NCBI RefSeq assembly: GCF_013373865.1
Contig: NC_050476.1
Coordinates: 6,990,501-7,054,500, forward strand
Source: Monomorium pharaonis
Taxonomy: Eukaryota > Arthropoda > Insecta > Hymenoptera > Formicidae
DNA length: 64,000 bases
Direction of reading: 5' to 3'
The notes beneath the pieces are model-generated. The model saw only the letters and a program-made list of their open reading frames with translations, was not told the origin of the DNA and made no database searches. Within the stretch, counting starts at the first letter, position 1; every line of letters starts with the position of its first letter. The position numbers were made by a program, and so were the translations under genes. This document shows, one piece after another, positions 48,385-61,136 of this stretch.

Positions 48385-49476
48385 CGTTGAAACATCAAAT
48401 AGCGCGCGTTCGAACACCGGTTTAGACTCGTGTACTCGCTCAAATAAAGAGTGATACGCGACCGCGATAAACAGAGAGATCGGCAAGTTGCCTTTGCGTC
48501 GATTTTGATATCAATATTATATCGACAGTATGATTGTATTGTGACATCGTGCATCATTACTGCACATCAATTAAACGCATGATGTAACAAAACCACGCGA
48601 TATCCAGCGATATCTTGGTTAAAACACATATTGCGAATATTGCTTCCTGGGCGCCGCCATATGCCTCGTATCGATGTCTCGAAAATCGATAAGGCCGATC
48701 GACAGAAAAATATTTAAAATAGTATCGCGAAGAAGAAAACTATAATAATTAATCTTGCTACATTTCGCTTATTAGAATTTTTCATACATGTTATTCCAAC
48801 GGCTTATATATGTTAATTATTTTAATATTTAATTTAATACCTAATAATGTCATATTACTATAATATTTTCTAATGTATCGTTTTTTTTTAGAAATTATTT
48901 TATAAACTAATAATCATAATATATTCCTAAATAATATGCTTGTCAACATTTCTTTTGACCTTTCACCATGTGTCATAAACGCAAAAAATTCCAACACTTG
49001 AGCCAACCAGTCGAGTGACGTGCAGCGCTACGCGCAGTGTCATCCACTGTCATCTTGAACACTCGGAGCAATTTGGAGTAAATTTTGTTACGTGTTCGTA
49101 CACGAGGCAGAGTACGCGAGATTTCTGCCTTTGTCTGGCTGACACTTGGCTGAATCGTCAGGAACGGGCAGGCCGCGTGACATTCTCAAATTCGAAGGAT
49201 TCGCAACAAATTCGTAAACCTGAAACTGCTCCGAGACCCCGAGAATCGACGAGTGCATAACCTCCTCACTTCAAACAGTCATCCACAGCATGCTCCATTT
49301 TTGACAGCCAGGTCGTAAAGTACGTCACGATTAATCGTAAACGTGAGGCCAAACGTCGCACGTTTAACGCGCCCCGAGCCTCCAGATTTGGTAAGCGAGA
49401 CATATTCCTTTAATTGCCCGGGAAGAAGAAATCTACGCGCAGTAGCCCGATAATCAGCAGCTTTGTTTTTCAGTCG
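48385..49476. promoter_or_regulatory. Shared promoter region of DPAGT1 and RNF14
   Basis: Start codons face away from each other across 1.1 kb. Near 48660-48715 there are several ATCGAT-type motifs (GTATCGATGT, AAATCGATAAG) that resemble the DREF site of insect housekeeping promoters. The RNF14 side (49000-49476) is CpG-rich, and TTTGTTTTTCAG just before 49474 looks like the acceptor of a 5' UTR intron. The middle is AT-rich. Confidence 0.45.
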
Positions 49477-51304
49477 ATGGACTACGAGAAACAAAAGGAC
49501 GAAGTCACTGCGTTGGAAAGTATCTACACCGAAGAGGAGTTCTCGTATCACGAGGAGAACGGCCGGTTCGAATGCACTTTCAAAATATTTGTGAATCTCC
49601 CTGCGAAATGTCATCTATCGTACAAGGATTTGAGGTACGAGGCGGATCCGGCGCAGGAGGTGCAGATATCGTATTTACCACCTTTGACGCTGCATGTCAC
49701 GCTACCGGAGGATTATCCATCCACGTCTGCTCCTACGTTTATGTTATGCTCGACTTGGTTAAATCCACTAGTTCTGTCTAAGCTATGCAGAAAGCTCGAC
49801 TCCTTGTGGGAAAGCAGCAAGCAGGAGATCTTATTTTCATGGATGGAGTTTCTTCAGGACAAAACGCTCAGTTTCTTGAAGATAAAAGATCACGTAGACA
49901 TGGATTCCATGTACACATCTTACAAGAGAACGCTTGAGAAATTGCAAGGCTCGCCAATAAACAAGGAAGTGAGTGAACCTAACAAGCAATGTAACAGTGG
50001 AGCCAGCAAGGAGAACGGCGTGTCGAAGAAAACTGGCGTAATCGACAAGAGAGCCATTCTAGATTGTCCGATCGGTAGAAATCCCATTCAAGTGTTGATC
50101 GACTACAACGAAAAACGAAAACAAATAGAATTCAAAAAGAATTTTTACACTTGTAACATTTGCTTCACCGACAAGTCGGGGGAGCATTGCACACAGTTTC
50201 TGCCTTGCGCTCATACCTTTTGTAAAGATTGTATCAGAGGTTACTTCGAAGTAAAGATCAAAGATGGAAATGTACAAAATATCTGTTGTCCCGAAGAGAA
50301 ATGCAAGTTTGAGGCTACACCTGGCCAGGTAATTTTTTTTACCATGTTATATTGATTATATTGAGTTTATATCGTGTATAAATTTTTGATTACGTAATGC
50401 ACTGGTGACTGTTGGCTTTGTTGCAGGTAAAAGATTTGGTAAGTTCGGAGTTGTTCTCAAAGTATGATTCCTTATTGTTAAGTACTACGTTAGATACTAT
50501 GATGGATATAGTTTACTGTCCGAGAAGACACTGTCAGTATCCAGTCACTCGTGATCCTGACGATAATATGGCAAGGTGTCCCGTTTGCCAATATGCATTT
50601 TGCGTTCGTTGCAAGATGGTTTACCATGGAATAGAACCTTGCAAAATTAGTTCAGGTATGCACCTAAGTTCTGTCAATGTTTGCATTCTGTATGTAACAA
50701 TATATCATTTCGTTCTAAACAAGTTTAAAAAATTTTTTTGTATTTAATATAATGTACTAATATATATTACTGATTTATTAATAGCTGAAAAACAACAATT
50801 ATTGAATGAATATCAATCAGCTAGTAACGAGAAAAAGGTTGAAATGGAAAAGCATTACGGCAAGAGACAGCTTCAAACGATAATAGAGAATACAATGTCC
50901 GAAAATTGGATTAACGATAATAGTCACAATTGTCCCCACTGCAAAACTGCAATCGAGGTGCAATATCAAACTTATCTCATAAATATAAGATTATACTTAT
51001 GGAGTAATTAACACTTATTTTGGCGAATTTGTTTCAGAAATCGGATGGCTGCAACAAGATGACTTGTTCGCACTGCGGCACGTATTTTTGTTGGCTATGC
51101 GGTACGCGGCTGAATCCTGAAGCGCCTTACTTGCATTACCGAAATCCAGAATCTAACTGTTTTAACATGTTATATCGCGGGGTGATACCCGACGAACTCG
51201 ACGACGACGACGATTTCGATTTTCACGCCGAATACCTGGATTATTATTCAGAGGACGAAGAATACATTAACGATGAAGATTTCGTTTTGGAATATGATGA
51301 TTGA
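49477..51304 (+). CDS. RNF14: RBR E3 ubiquitin ligase RNF14
   Basis: Four exons (49477-50328, 50427-50655, 50785-50957, 51038-51304) give 506 residues; human RNF14 has 474. RBR ligases pass ubiquitin through a cysteine thioester; RNF14 acts on stalled translation factors and, in vertebrates, nuclear receptors. An RWD domain covers about residues 5-130 (DEVTALESIYTEEEFSY, VTLPEDYPSTSAP). RING1 is CNICFTDKSGEHCTQFLPCA+HTFCKDC, the IBR follows (CPVCQYAFCVRCKMVYHG), and RING2 is CPHCKTAIEKSDGCNKMTC+SHCGTYFCWLC, in which the Cys of DGCNKM is the expected catalytic residue. The C-terminal tail is extremely acidic (DELDDDDDFDF, EDEEYINDEDFVLEYDD). The ATG directly precedes the RWD domain and follows a probable 5' UTR splice acceptor. 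Confidence 0.94.
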
Positions 51305-51513
51305 ATCAATGTTACTTATATACATTCTAGTTTTAATTTTCAAATTTATATAATTTATATCATTGAATAATTTTTACAAAATATTTTATCATGATTTTTT
51401 GGAACATGATAATTGAATCAATGGCGTTTAGAGATTTAATCTCACTTTCAAGTTTATAATCGATTTTTTACTTAATTAAAAACTTGATCGTGAAATTAGA
51501 ATGAATTTTTTAC

Positions 51514-51648
51514 TGAAAATGTAGTTAATCTTCATTAATTTTAAAGAATCATGTGAATATTTGTATATCTGAGAATTTATCTTTTTATTGAAAATGGATT
51601 GTAGTTAATGTTCATTAAATATAAAGAATCATGTGAATATTTGTATAT
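51514..51648. repeat. Diverged tandem duplication, 75-bp period
   Basis: The unit TGAAAATGTAGTTAATCTTC...AAAGAATCATGTGAATATTT+GTATAT appears at 51514-51568 and again at 51589-51648, with exact identity over the last 27 bases. Confidence 0.75.
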
Positions 51649-52134
51649 GATATATGCTTACAAAATTGCTATTGCAAAACTGAATAATGCAAAATAAATT
51701 ATTTTTTCAATAGTATGATGTTCTTATTACCATTTCCTTATATATAAGAACTTGTGAAAGTGTTCTTTTTAACACTCGTAACGACCACGGAATTCTTACT
51801 CTTATTTATCAAATTAACCAAGGACAAATAACGCGAGCATTAAGTGAAATATACCCTGCAGATTTGAGGAAGATAGCACCTAAAATCTAGATAGTATGTA
51901 TTCAAATACCTCGAACTTTTGTACATATATCCTATTAGAATCTTTTTTTTTAAGTTACAATTTCAATATAGCATTAAAAGTAGCCATTACATAAAAAATT
52001 GATTTCAGCTAAATATTGTATGAAATTTACAAATCGATATTCCTAATACTGTTAATAGTATAAAATGTTTTTGGGGGAAAAGGTGGATGTATTGATTCAA
52101 CGCAAATTTGTGTTGCAAATGAGGATTCAGTTAC

Positions 52135-52140
52135 TTTATT
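52135..52140 (-). terminator. Polyadenylation signal of alpha-tubulin
   Basis: AATAAA on the minus strand about 60 bases after the stop codon. Confidence 0.6.
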
Positions 52141-52202
52141 TCAAAACACATGAAGATATTTGAAAGCCATGTGACAGAAAGGCGAGCAACAACGATCGCA
52201 TC

Positions 52203-54095
52203 TTAGTATTCTTCGGCGCCCTCTTCGCCCTCGCCTTCTGCGGAATCCATTCCGACTTCCTCGTAATCTTTCTCGAGCGCGGCCAGATCTTCGCGCGCCT
52301 CGGAGAACTCTCCCTCCTCCATACCTTCACCGACATACCAGTGAACAAACGCACGCTTGGCGTACATCAGATCAAACTTGTGATCTAGACGAGCCCAAGC
52401 TTCTGCAATGGCAGTAGTGTTTGATAACATGCAGACGGCGCGCTGGACCTTGGCAAGATCACCACCGGGCACAACGGTCGGTGGCTGATAGTTGATGCCA
52501 ACCTTGAAACCAGTGGGGCACCAATCAACGAACTGAATGGTGCGTTTAGTTTTGATGGTGGCGATCGCTGCGTTGACGTCTTTGGGTACGACGTCTCCAC
52601 GATAGAGCATGCAGCAAGCCATGTATTTGCCATGACGTGGGTCGCATTTGACCATCTGATTAGCCGGCTCGAAGCATGCGTTTGTGATTTCCGAGACGGA
52701 GAGCTGCTCATGGTAGGCCTTCTCGGCCGAGATAACAGGCGCGTACGTCACCAAAGGGAAATGGATTCTTGGATAGGGCACCAAGTTGGTCTGGAATTCT
52801 GTCAGATCGACGTTCAGGGCACCGTCGAATCGCAGAGACGCCGTGATGGACGACACAATCTGACCGATCAGACGATTCAGATTTGTATAGGTCGGCCTCT
52901 CAATGTCCAGGTTGCGACGGCAAATGTCGTAGATCGCCTCGTTGTCGACCATAAATGCACAGTCAGAATGCTCAAGAGTAGTGTGCGTCGTCAGGATAGA
53001 GTTGTACGGTTCGACCACGGCAGTGGAGACTTGTGGTGCGGGATAAATGGCGAACTCGAGTTTTGATTTCTTGCCGTAGTCAACGGACAAACGCTCCATC
53101 AACAGGGACGTGAAACCTGAGCCAGTGCCACCACCGAAAGAGTGGAAGATGAGGAATCCCTGCAAGCCAGTGCATTGATCCGCGAGCTTGCGAATGCGGT
53201 CCAGCACGAGATCAACGATCTCCTTGCCGATCGTGTAGTGACCGCGGGCGTAGTTGTTTGCAGCATCCTCCTTACCAGTGATCAATTGTTCAGGATGGAA
53301 GAGCTGACGATAAGTTCCAGTGCGAACCTCATCTGTACATACAAACATTCAAATGAGCAAAATTTACCGAGTATTGAAGTTAGTCTCGCCCAGGGACATT
53401 TCAAAATATATACATACCAACTACTGTAGGCTCTAAATCGATAAAGACAGCTCTGGGTACGTGCTTGCCAGCGCCAGTCTCGCTGAAGAAGGTGTTGAAG
53501 CTGTCGTCTCCACCTCCGATAGTCTTATCGGACGGCATCTGACCGTCCGGCTGGATGCCATGTTCCAGGCAGTACAACTCCCAGCAAGCATTACCGATCT
53601 GTACACCGGCTTGTCCAACGTGGATTGAGATGCACTCACGCTGAAATGCAACGAGCGAACATTAGCATTATACCTAACCGCAATTATGCCTTGGAATTTT
53701 TATCGAAAACAGTGAGGAAAAACGACAAATATCGACAGACGCGACAGAGACAAAGCGGAATATTGATTTTTCTAGAACGGTTGGCAACGTACGTTGAGGT
53801 CAATGACTTGTAATTGTGCTCGTGTAGCGAGACAGAGTACATAATGCTCAACGGATCCGACAATCTCTTCTGAACAGCAAATGTAGAGATTAGCAAGAAT
53901 TAATCGGACACGCGAGATACGAATCTTTGCGATAACGGACAAAGGCGAAGGTCTAAATTTAGCAAATGCCACCGGCCGGCGTTTAACCGTTACAAGATGG
54001 CCGTCGTTTCCGCAGAGGATGGGCGACGCCAACATGTCTCAAAGGCTCGGCCGTTCGCGCGAGAGAAGAAACGCCACGGTCTAGCGACTTACCAT
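52203..54095 (-). CDS. Alpha-tubulin
   Basis: Three coding exons (54095-54093, 53640-53418, 53332-52203) give 451 residues, the standard alpha-tubulin length. It pairs with beta-tubulin in the microtubule wall and binds non-exchangeable GTP. The GTP-loop GGGTGSG, the N-terminal RECISIHVGQAGVQIGNACW, the acetylatable Lys40 in MPSDKTIGGG and the C-terminal tail ending GEEGAEEY with a terminal Tyr for detyrosination are all present. The first coding exon holds only ATG, followed at once by GTAAGT, an arrangement common among alpha-tubulin genes. The codon use is more GC-rich than in its neighbours, as expected for a highly expressed gene. It looks like a major, ubiquitous isotype (Drosophila 84B-like). 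Confidence 0.97.
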
Positions 54096-54306
54096 TTTGT
54101 ATTATCGGCTTGTTCGTTGTCCTTGTAGAAAATGGAGCTAGGAAATGGCCACCACGGGGCGATCGATAGTTGGCGAAAGCAAGTAATGGAGCTTTTGCTA
54201 ACAACTATACGACGTGTACGACGTCCGATCGACAAGCAGCGACTGTTGGGCGAGCGGCGCCTATTACACGCAATTTATACCCCCTGGAATCGACCGTTCC
54301 AGTGCA

Positions 54307-54356
54307 CGCCGATTGGCCGGCGGTGACGCCACGACGCGTGCCGATTGGCCGACAGC
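54307..54356. promoter_or_regulatory. Tandem CCAAT-type sites upstream of alpha-tubulin
   Basis: GCCGATTGGCC occurs twice in direct orientation, with ATTGG at 54312-54316 and 54344-54348 (spacing 32 bases, about three helical turns). GGTGACGCC lies between them, close to a CRE half-site. On the tubulin strand each site reads CCAAT. The pair is 215-260 bases upstream of the start codon. Confidence 0.55.
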
Positions 54357-55132
54357 TCGACCGCAGCACTCATCACGCCCATCGGTCGTTTCTCCACGCG
54401 GGACGATATAGCGCCAGATCCGTTGACGATTATTCGAATTTTTTTTCCCTTTATGAGGAAAACGATCGTTGCCTCCTTCCAGATCTCGCGATCATGTTTC
54501 GAAGGACCCGATCACGGGATCAAATATCCGACATAATGAGAATCGAGTTCTCGCAGAACTTGGGCGGAATCCTGTCTCGGTTGTCGCCAGGCAGAGGGGC
54601 ACAAATGTACGTTTCGTGACTCAATTGCGTGATTGCACCATATATGGGCCGTGTCTTTCCCGAAGCACGGCCGAATCGTTTCTCTCCGGTTCATTGCTTT
54701 TTTTGGCAGAACATAAATCCGCCTACGGAGGGGGAGGAGGGAAGAAAGCAAGAAAAAAACAATAATCGAGTTCTCCCGCGGATCAATTTTTCGTCGCATA
54801 ATTCCGTAATATAATTCATCATGATTCATCGTCCTTGCGCTAGATAATTCGTTGTCTCGATATCTGGCAGACACATCGAACGTTTCATGATCTGATTCCT
54901 CCTCGGGTTTTGCTCGAATGCGCTCGGAGCCGGCTGTGTCAATGATATAAGTACAGTTATGTTGCTTGTGTGCTAGAATATTTTCGTTCGTCCGAGAATC
55001 TTCGTTGATTAATTGCGAGAAGGCATGCAACTGAGAAGACGCGTGTTCTCTTGAAGTTGACGCTGTCATAATTTTATATTATGATAAATTTCGACAAAAT
55101 TGTACACGAGATGAAAAAGACGAAGAAATATC

Positions 55133-55191
55133 GGGAGGAGGAGGAGGAAGAGGAGAAGGAGGAGGAGGAGGAGAAGGAGGAAGAGAGGAAA
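55133..55191. repeat. GGA-rich polypurine tract
   Basis: About 59 bases of uninterrupted purines on the plus strand, mostly GGA and GGAA units. It lies in the middle of the tubulin/PRMT9 spacer. Confidence 0.85.
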
Positions 55192-56334
55192 TGATAATTT
55201 TTTTATTGTCATTAAACCGAATAATTAATTTTAGTAATGGATCTTGTCCATAAACATATAGAATGTTTGAACATCACAAACAGTCTACTTGTTTTTTCAA
55301 AAATAAAAAAAGATTTTGATGATTTCTAACAATAAATCTCGTTATTAAAATCCGCGTGCAACACTACACGCAATGTCCTTAATTTTTTAACTAATGCCCA
55401 TGTAATTCTTTTAATTGGATACTTTAGTTTTGAAACAGGAAAGTATTATAGTAATTAGTGAAGATAATTACACGAAACGTGAGATTCAGGAAAACAAGTT
55501 AAAGATGTGTATTATATCGAAATAGAGAAAAACGTAATTTATTTAACCAGAATTTTTATTCCAATTTTATGTTATGTCCAACTTTATTAAATATGTTGCA
55601 TGCTAACAGCTATATCTTTTTGAATGTAATGCTCCTTTTTATTGAATTGACAAGAAGAAAGCGACGAGTTGTGTTTGAACGTTTCTGTATTGGCTATACA
55701 TGGTTCAATTATACAACGATATGACAGGTGAGTTTTCCATTGAGTGAATGCAATATATACGTATATACACATATACACAGTGAATGGAAGCCGTTATTGA
55801 CATCTTTTTAATGGATTTCGGAACGCATCAATAGTAAAGTACTACACCGCTTATTGAGAAATTTAAGCCCCTCAATTAGAGTACACATATTTAGAGTTTG
55901 AGGATTGTAAATTAAAGATTAAATTTAAATTAATCCAATTAACTTTGATTCTAATTTAGAATTTTCAATTCTCAATTTTTCTGTGACGGATTTCAATGTA
56001 TTCTAAAATTATATGCAAGGTCTTGTTTGGATACCTTTGGGAACTCGCGCTCTTTTTTATCATTTTATGGTAAAAATTTAGTAACGCCCTCTTTCCTTCT
56101 CAATACGATGTATTTTTAGAAAGTTAACGGCTTTCTTTCTCGCGGTACAAATCGGTGTAAACAGAAGTTAATTTTGTATTTGACGTATGTGTTTGTATAT
56201 GTCTGTATGTGCAATATCAATAATGATTAAAATTGTCTACTTAATTGTTCTTGTGATGCGATATCGGTCAAGTGAAAATTTTTCGAAGGTAAAGTGATTG
56301 CAATAAAATTAAAACGAAATTTAATCGATGCAAA

Positions 56335-59300
56335 ATGCAAGCGGAAGTAAATGGAATATTGAAAAAATCGCTGCAAAAAGCCAGAGAATATGACAGGATT
56401 GGAGATGTTGGGAAAGCCTTTGCATATTATGTTATCTTTGCGGAGCTGTCTACAAGGAGATCTGAAATTGAAGAAACGTTTACAGATGTACTTTGTAAGA
56501 TAGCTATATAATTATATTTATATTTAAATAAACATTTTTTAATATAATAATGCTAATAATAAATTTCAGGTGAATGGGGTATGCAGTTAGCAAAAGACAA
56601 CAAATTTTCAGACATTGTAAACTGTTATAAATTTTCCTTGAACATTTATCCAAATAATCCTCGTATGTTAAATAACTTTGCGGCACACTTGTTAAGGTAA
56701 TTTTTACACTATTCTACATGTTTGTTTCTTAATTACCTTTTTGATAAATCTTTCTAAAAGACTCATGAAATGTTGCGTGTACTTGTTAAAGGAATAACGA
56801 TCCAATAAGGGCGATAGAATATTTAAAAAGAGCTTTGAAAGTTGATGTTAACTTTCTACCAGCAGAGCGGAACTTGCAAAATGCATATAGCATGGCGGTG
56901 GATAGGTGGCATTTTACAATGCTTAATGACAGACAAAGAAACAGTGCTTTTGAGCAAGCTATATATAAAAGAATTAGTCAGGGTTATGATACAGTGTTGG
57001 ACGTAGGGACTGGGACTGGTCTTTTGAGTTTATATGCAAAAGACGCAGGAGCCACAAAGGTATATGCATGTGAATGTTCTGAAACGATGACGCTGATTGC
57101 GAAGGAAGTATTTGAATCTAACCATGCAACTGACATAAAATTAATTCCCAAACTATCATTTGATCTTAACGTACCTACGGATATTCCAGAAAGGTTTGTG
57201 TATATAAATATATGTGTATTTTATAATATATATATATACACACACACATATATATATATATATATGTATATATGTATATATATATATATATGTATGTGCA
57301 AGAATATAATACATAGCATTTTAAAATTACTTGCATTAATCAGTAATTAGAATATTATGCATTGATTGATACTAAAATTATGTATCTGTAATTCTAGAGT
57401 AAAATTAATAGTGACTGAAACATTTGATGCTGGCTTATTTGGAGAGCTTGTAATACCGTCTATGATTAACGTACACATGAATATTTTAGATTCAAATGGT
57501 ATGATAATACCTATGGGTGCGACGGTTTACACAGCAGCCATTGAATGCGAATACATTAGATACAGATCGTCGGTGATTTTTGAAAAAATAAAAGATCATT
57601 GTTCTTTAAACTTTGACAACGTGTCTGCACTATCAGACGATGAATATTACGATACAGAGAACCTGGAGAAAGTTCAAATTAATTACATCACAGAGCCACA
57701 AGTGCTCTTCAAAGTAAACTTTAACAATTTGCTAGAACTATATGAATTCTGCAAAGATGGAATAAAGCAGACGTTGCGAGCAAAGTGTAAATGCAATGGT
57801 ATTATAGATGGCTTAGTTACTTGGTTCAAGTTACATCTTGATGAGGAGATCACGCTGGATTCTTCGGACGGAAAATCTTGTTGGCAATTTGCTATTTTCC
57901 CGACGCTACCAACGGAATGTCATGAAGGTGATGTTTTGACGATAAAAGCGGAAACCTTGAAAGGCAAACTGAAATGTTCTTATGATACGGATAATGTACG
58001 ACATAGCGAGAATCTTACTTTATATCATTTGCCAAAAGAAGTTATTGCCTTTCTAAATGACTTCGATTACATCAAATTGCTCACAGAAATTGGTAGATCT
58101 CAAGAGAATAGACAAATGAAATATATTTTGGATACTGCGCCTTTTCCAATCTACGGATTGACTCTTTTAAAAGAATGTAAAGATAGTGAAATTTTATATT
58201 ACAAAACTGACAATCCAACGCTACGTGTTCTGATTGAACAAATAGTCCGTGATAGTGGGCTGCAAGGAAAAGTACATATGATATCAAATTATGAGGAAAT
58301 TCCGTGTTCTCTAGATTCTATATTTATTCATAATTTTGATATTAAAGGTGAATTGAAAGATGATCAAGATAGCTGTTATGAAATTTCCAGGTACTGTTTT
58401 GTTTGTAATGTTTATATATTTGATGCTTTAGATAGTAAAATCTGTCAGTCAGTGTCTCGGGAAATTATTTAAAACAAATGGTTTACGTGGTATTAAAATC
58501 TATTGTCGTCTATTATTTTAGGACCTTGCTTAAAACAAACGGCGTGTTACTGCCGCAAAAGATTTTTCTTATGGGACAATTGATATATTCCGAAGACTTA
58601 CCAAATATGGTTTATGTGCAAGATGCAAATCTTCAGAAATTATCTTGTTTATCTAATTTTTCTACTCTTAATACGGTATAACGATATGTTTAACTATGTA
58701 ATGTTTATATGTATAATTTTATGGGAAGATAAAATTATTAAAAATAAAACTTTGTAGAACTGACTTTATTTGCTAAAGTCAGTAACATAAACGAATATAT
58801 TTTTCTTTTCAGAATTCGGATAGCGAACGTGATCTACATATGTGGGATAATATATCCGATAAAATAAATAAAAGTACAAATTACGTAATTGCTAAACATA
58901 TTAATAAATATAAGGTAAGTCCACGTTTAAAAATTCTACTACTAGATCGAACTCGTTGATTTTCATTTCTATACTTATTTTGCAACAGATCAACCAAATA
59001 TTTGATTTGAATTCGAGTTTATATTCATATGAGATTATGTCTGAGGCGCGAATATTGATAGAAATAAATGAAACACAGACTACTGAAACAATCGTAAATT
59101 TTGGAGAAATAAATAATGAAGAAAGAAAAACTTTACCGAATGCCTTAATATGTTGGTACAAGATTCAGCTTGGTCCACATCATGTACATGATACAAAGAA
59201 GAATAATTCTTTTATGAATCATACTGCAATCGTTTTCGAAGACGAACTGCGAGATGTTATTTTGAGAGATAAAGAAGTAAAAGTTAAAATTCATCAAATG

Positions 59301-59336
59301 AAAGGTTTAGTAAAAATTACAGTACTAAATTTATAA
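56335..59336 (+). CDS. PRMT9: Protein arginine methyltransferase 9
   Basis: Seven exons (56335-56494, 56570-56696, 56792-57193, 57398-58390, 58522-58675, 58813-58914, 58989-59336) join in phase to 761 residues; human PRMT9 has 845. PRMT9 makes symmetric dimethyl-arginine on the splicing factor SF3B2. An N-terminal TPR-like region (residues 1-115; KAREYDRIGDVGKAFAYYVI, YPNNPRMLNNFAAHLLR) precedes the family hallmark VDRWHFTMLNDRQRN. The first methyltransferase domain has the SAM motif VLDVGTGTGLLSLYAKDAGA and the double-Glu loop TETFDAGLFGE. The second, C-terminal methyltransferase-like domain lacks a clear glycine-rich SAM loop, as in the human protein. It lies divergent from alpha-tubulin and convergent with the hydrolase gene. 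The start is the first ATG giving the TPR region. Confidence 0.93.
57225..57297. repeat. TA/CA/TG mixed microsatellite in PRMT9 intron 3
   Basis: TATATA, ACACACAC and TATATGTATATATG blocks follow each other for about 70 bases between exons 3 and 4. Confidence 0.85.
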
Positions 59337-59976
<640 letters not shown>

Positions 59977-60882
59977 CTATAGTTTGCTGGAGTTGCTGCT
60001 ATTCAATATTTTACATATAAATGGCGCGACTTTTTCAGGATCATTATTGTGAACGTCATGATTTCCGTCTACATAAATTACCTCCAACATGGTTTTAGCT
60101 TTCATTATGTCCAATATTAATTCACATTCTTCTTTAAATGGAGCAAAAGCACCATGAGATGCGACAAGAACGTATATTGGTATCATTGGAAGCCTTTCAT
60201 TTAATTTTATACACTCATTCATTAACATCCAAGAAAAAGGATTGTTTTTTAATCGTACATCTCTATTATGTATATACTTTCCATTTTCTTCCGTAACTGA
60301 ACGTTCAAATATCGCATCAGCAGCTTCATAATTCAAAGGTGTGTACCTTTTAGACATAAGAGAGTGTAATATCTCTTCTTTAGTAAAAAGTGATGGTTTT
60401 TTATTAAATTTTTCACGATAATCTTTTACTGAGAGTGCAGATGCAATCTGAAAATATGTTACTAGATCTTTCACAAACAGAGGCATCATTAGTAATGCTT
60501 CAATAGTAATTATCTTCTCAAATCTGTCTGGTTGGAAAATACTGAACATTAAAGCTGTCTGCCCCCCTAAACTGTGTCCTAGAACAGTACATGTTTTCCA
60601 TTGCAGTGCGTCTAAGATGAAATATAATGAGTGTACATAATCCATCCAGTCTATCATCATCCAAGATGGAAAGGATGATGACCAGCCATGACCAGGTAAA
60701 TCTACGCATACGTAATAAAATGATTTTTTTGGTAAATATTTCATCAATCTGGTAAACGCTCCAGCGTTATCTTCAATTCCGTGCAATACTAAGATTGGCT
60801 GTCCCGTGGAAGAACCATAAGTTCTAGCGGCAACGTGACCCCAGGGTACAGACAATTTTATCTCCGCAAATTCTACTGCCAT
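59977..60882 (-). CDS. Alpha/beta-fold serine hydrolase, kraken/SERHL type
   Basis: One uninterrupted coding exon of 301 residues. The fold is that of alpha/beta hydrolases: an oxyanion HGIEDNAGAF after strand 3, the conserved DLPGHGWSS, the nucleophile elbow VLGHSLGGQTAL (Ser about residue 98) and a C-terminal histidine in VDGNHDVHNNDPEKV. The insect relative is Drosophila kraken, and the vertebrate one SERHL, probably peroxisomal. The last residues are SSNSSKL; the final Ser-Lys-Leu is a perfect type 1 peroxisomal targeting signal, so import into peroxisomes is likely. Substrate is unknown. An upstream noncoding exon is likely: a GTAAGC donor at 61206 and an acceptor next to 60931 fit a spliced 5' UTR. 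The stop codon is followed after six bases by a long GU array. Confidence 0.9.
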   Translation of the reverse strand: MAVEFAEIKLSVPWGHVAARTYGSSTGQPILVLHGIEDNAGAFTRLMKYLPKKSFYYVCVDLPGHGWSSSFPSWMMIDWMDYVHSLYFILDALQWKTCTVLGHSLGGQTALMFSIFQPDRFEKIITIEALLMMPLFVKDLVTYFQIASALSVKDYREKFNKKPSLFTKEEILHSLMSKRYTPLNYEAADAIFERSVTEENGKYIHNRDVRLKNNPFSWMLMNECIKLNERLPMIPIYVLVASHGAFAPFKEECELILDIMKAKTMLEVIYVDGNHDVHNNDPEKVAPFICKILNSSNSSKL

Positions 60883-61136
60883 TTTTTCTTATAATATACG
60901 TCTCGAGAACAACGTACAGAAAGTTTATTCACTAAAACAATAGTTTTTAAAAGTTTACACAGCATACTTTCAAACGAGTTTTTAAGATATCAGTATTAAT
61001 CGTACAATTAATATTACAAATCTATTTATTATAAACTTATTTTCAGCTTTATTTTGTTACATTCAGCATAATTTCATTTTTTAATTCATAAATTTAATTT
61101 AATTAAACAAGAGATACATAGAAGAATTACAAGAAA

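Larger units (their letters stand above)
51305..52202. other. Convergent 3' spacer of RNF14 and alpha-tubulin
   Basis: AT-rich 3' UTR sequence of both genes. It contains a tandem duplication (51514-51648). On the minus strand an AATAAA at 52140-52135 follows the alpha-tubulin stop by about 60 bases. No further gene was recognised. Confidence 0.6.
54096..56334. other. Divergent spacer between alpha-tubulin and PRMT9
   Basis: The first 900 bases are CpG-rich and hold the tubulin promoter, with tandem CCAAT-type sites at 54307-54356. Open frames on both strands across 54130-55070 are low-complexity or end abruptly, and were not taken as genes. A polypurine tract lies at 55133-55191. The rest is AT-rich up to the PRMT9 5' UTR. 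Confidence 0.5.

Noticed and set aside
52632..53066. 144-codon plus-strand frame within alpha-tubulin
   Set aside because: Antisense shadow of a highly conserved coding exon.
54132..55069. Long frames on both strands upstream of alpha-tubulin, up to 185 codons
   Set aside because: No recognisable domain, CpG-rich promoter DNA, and the frames overlap in antisense.
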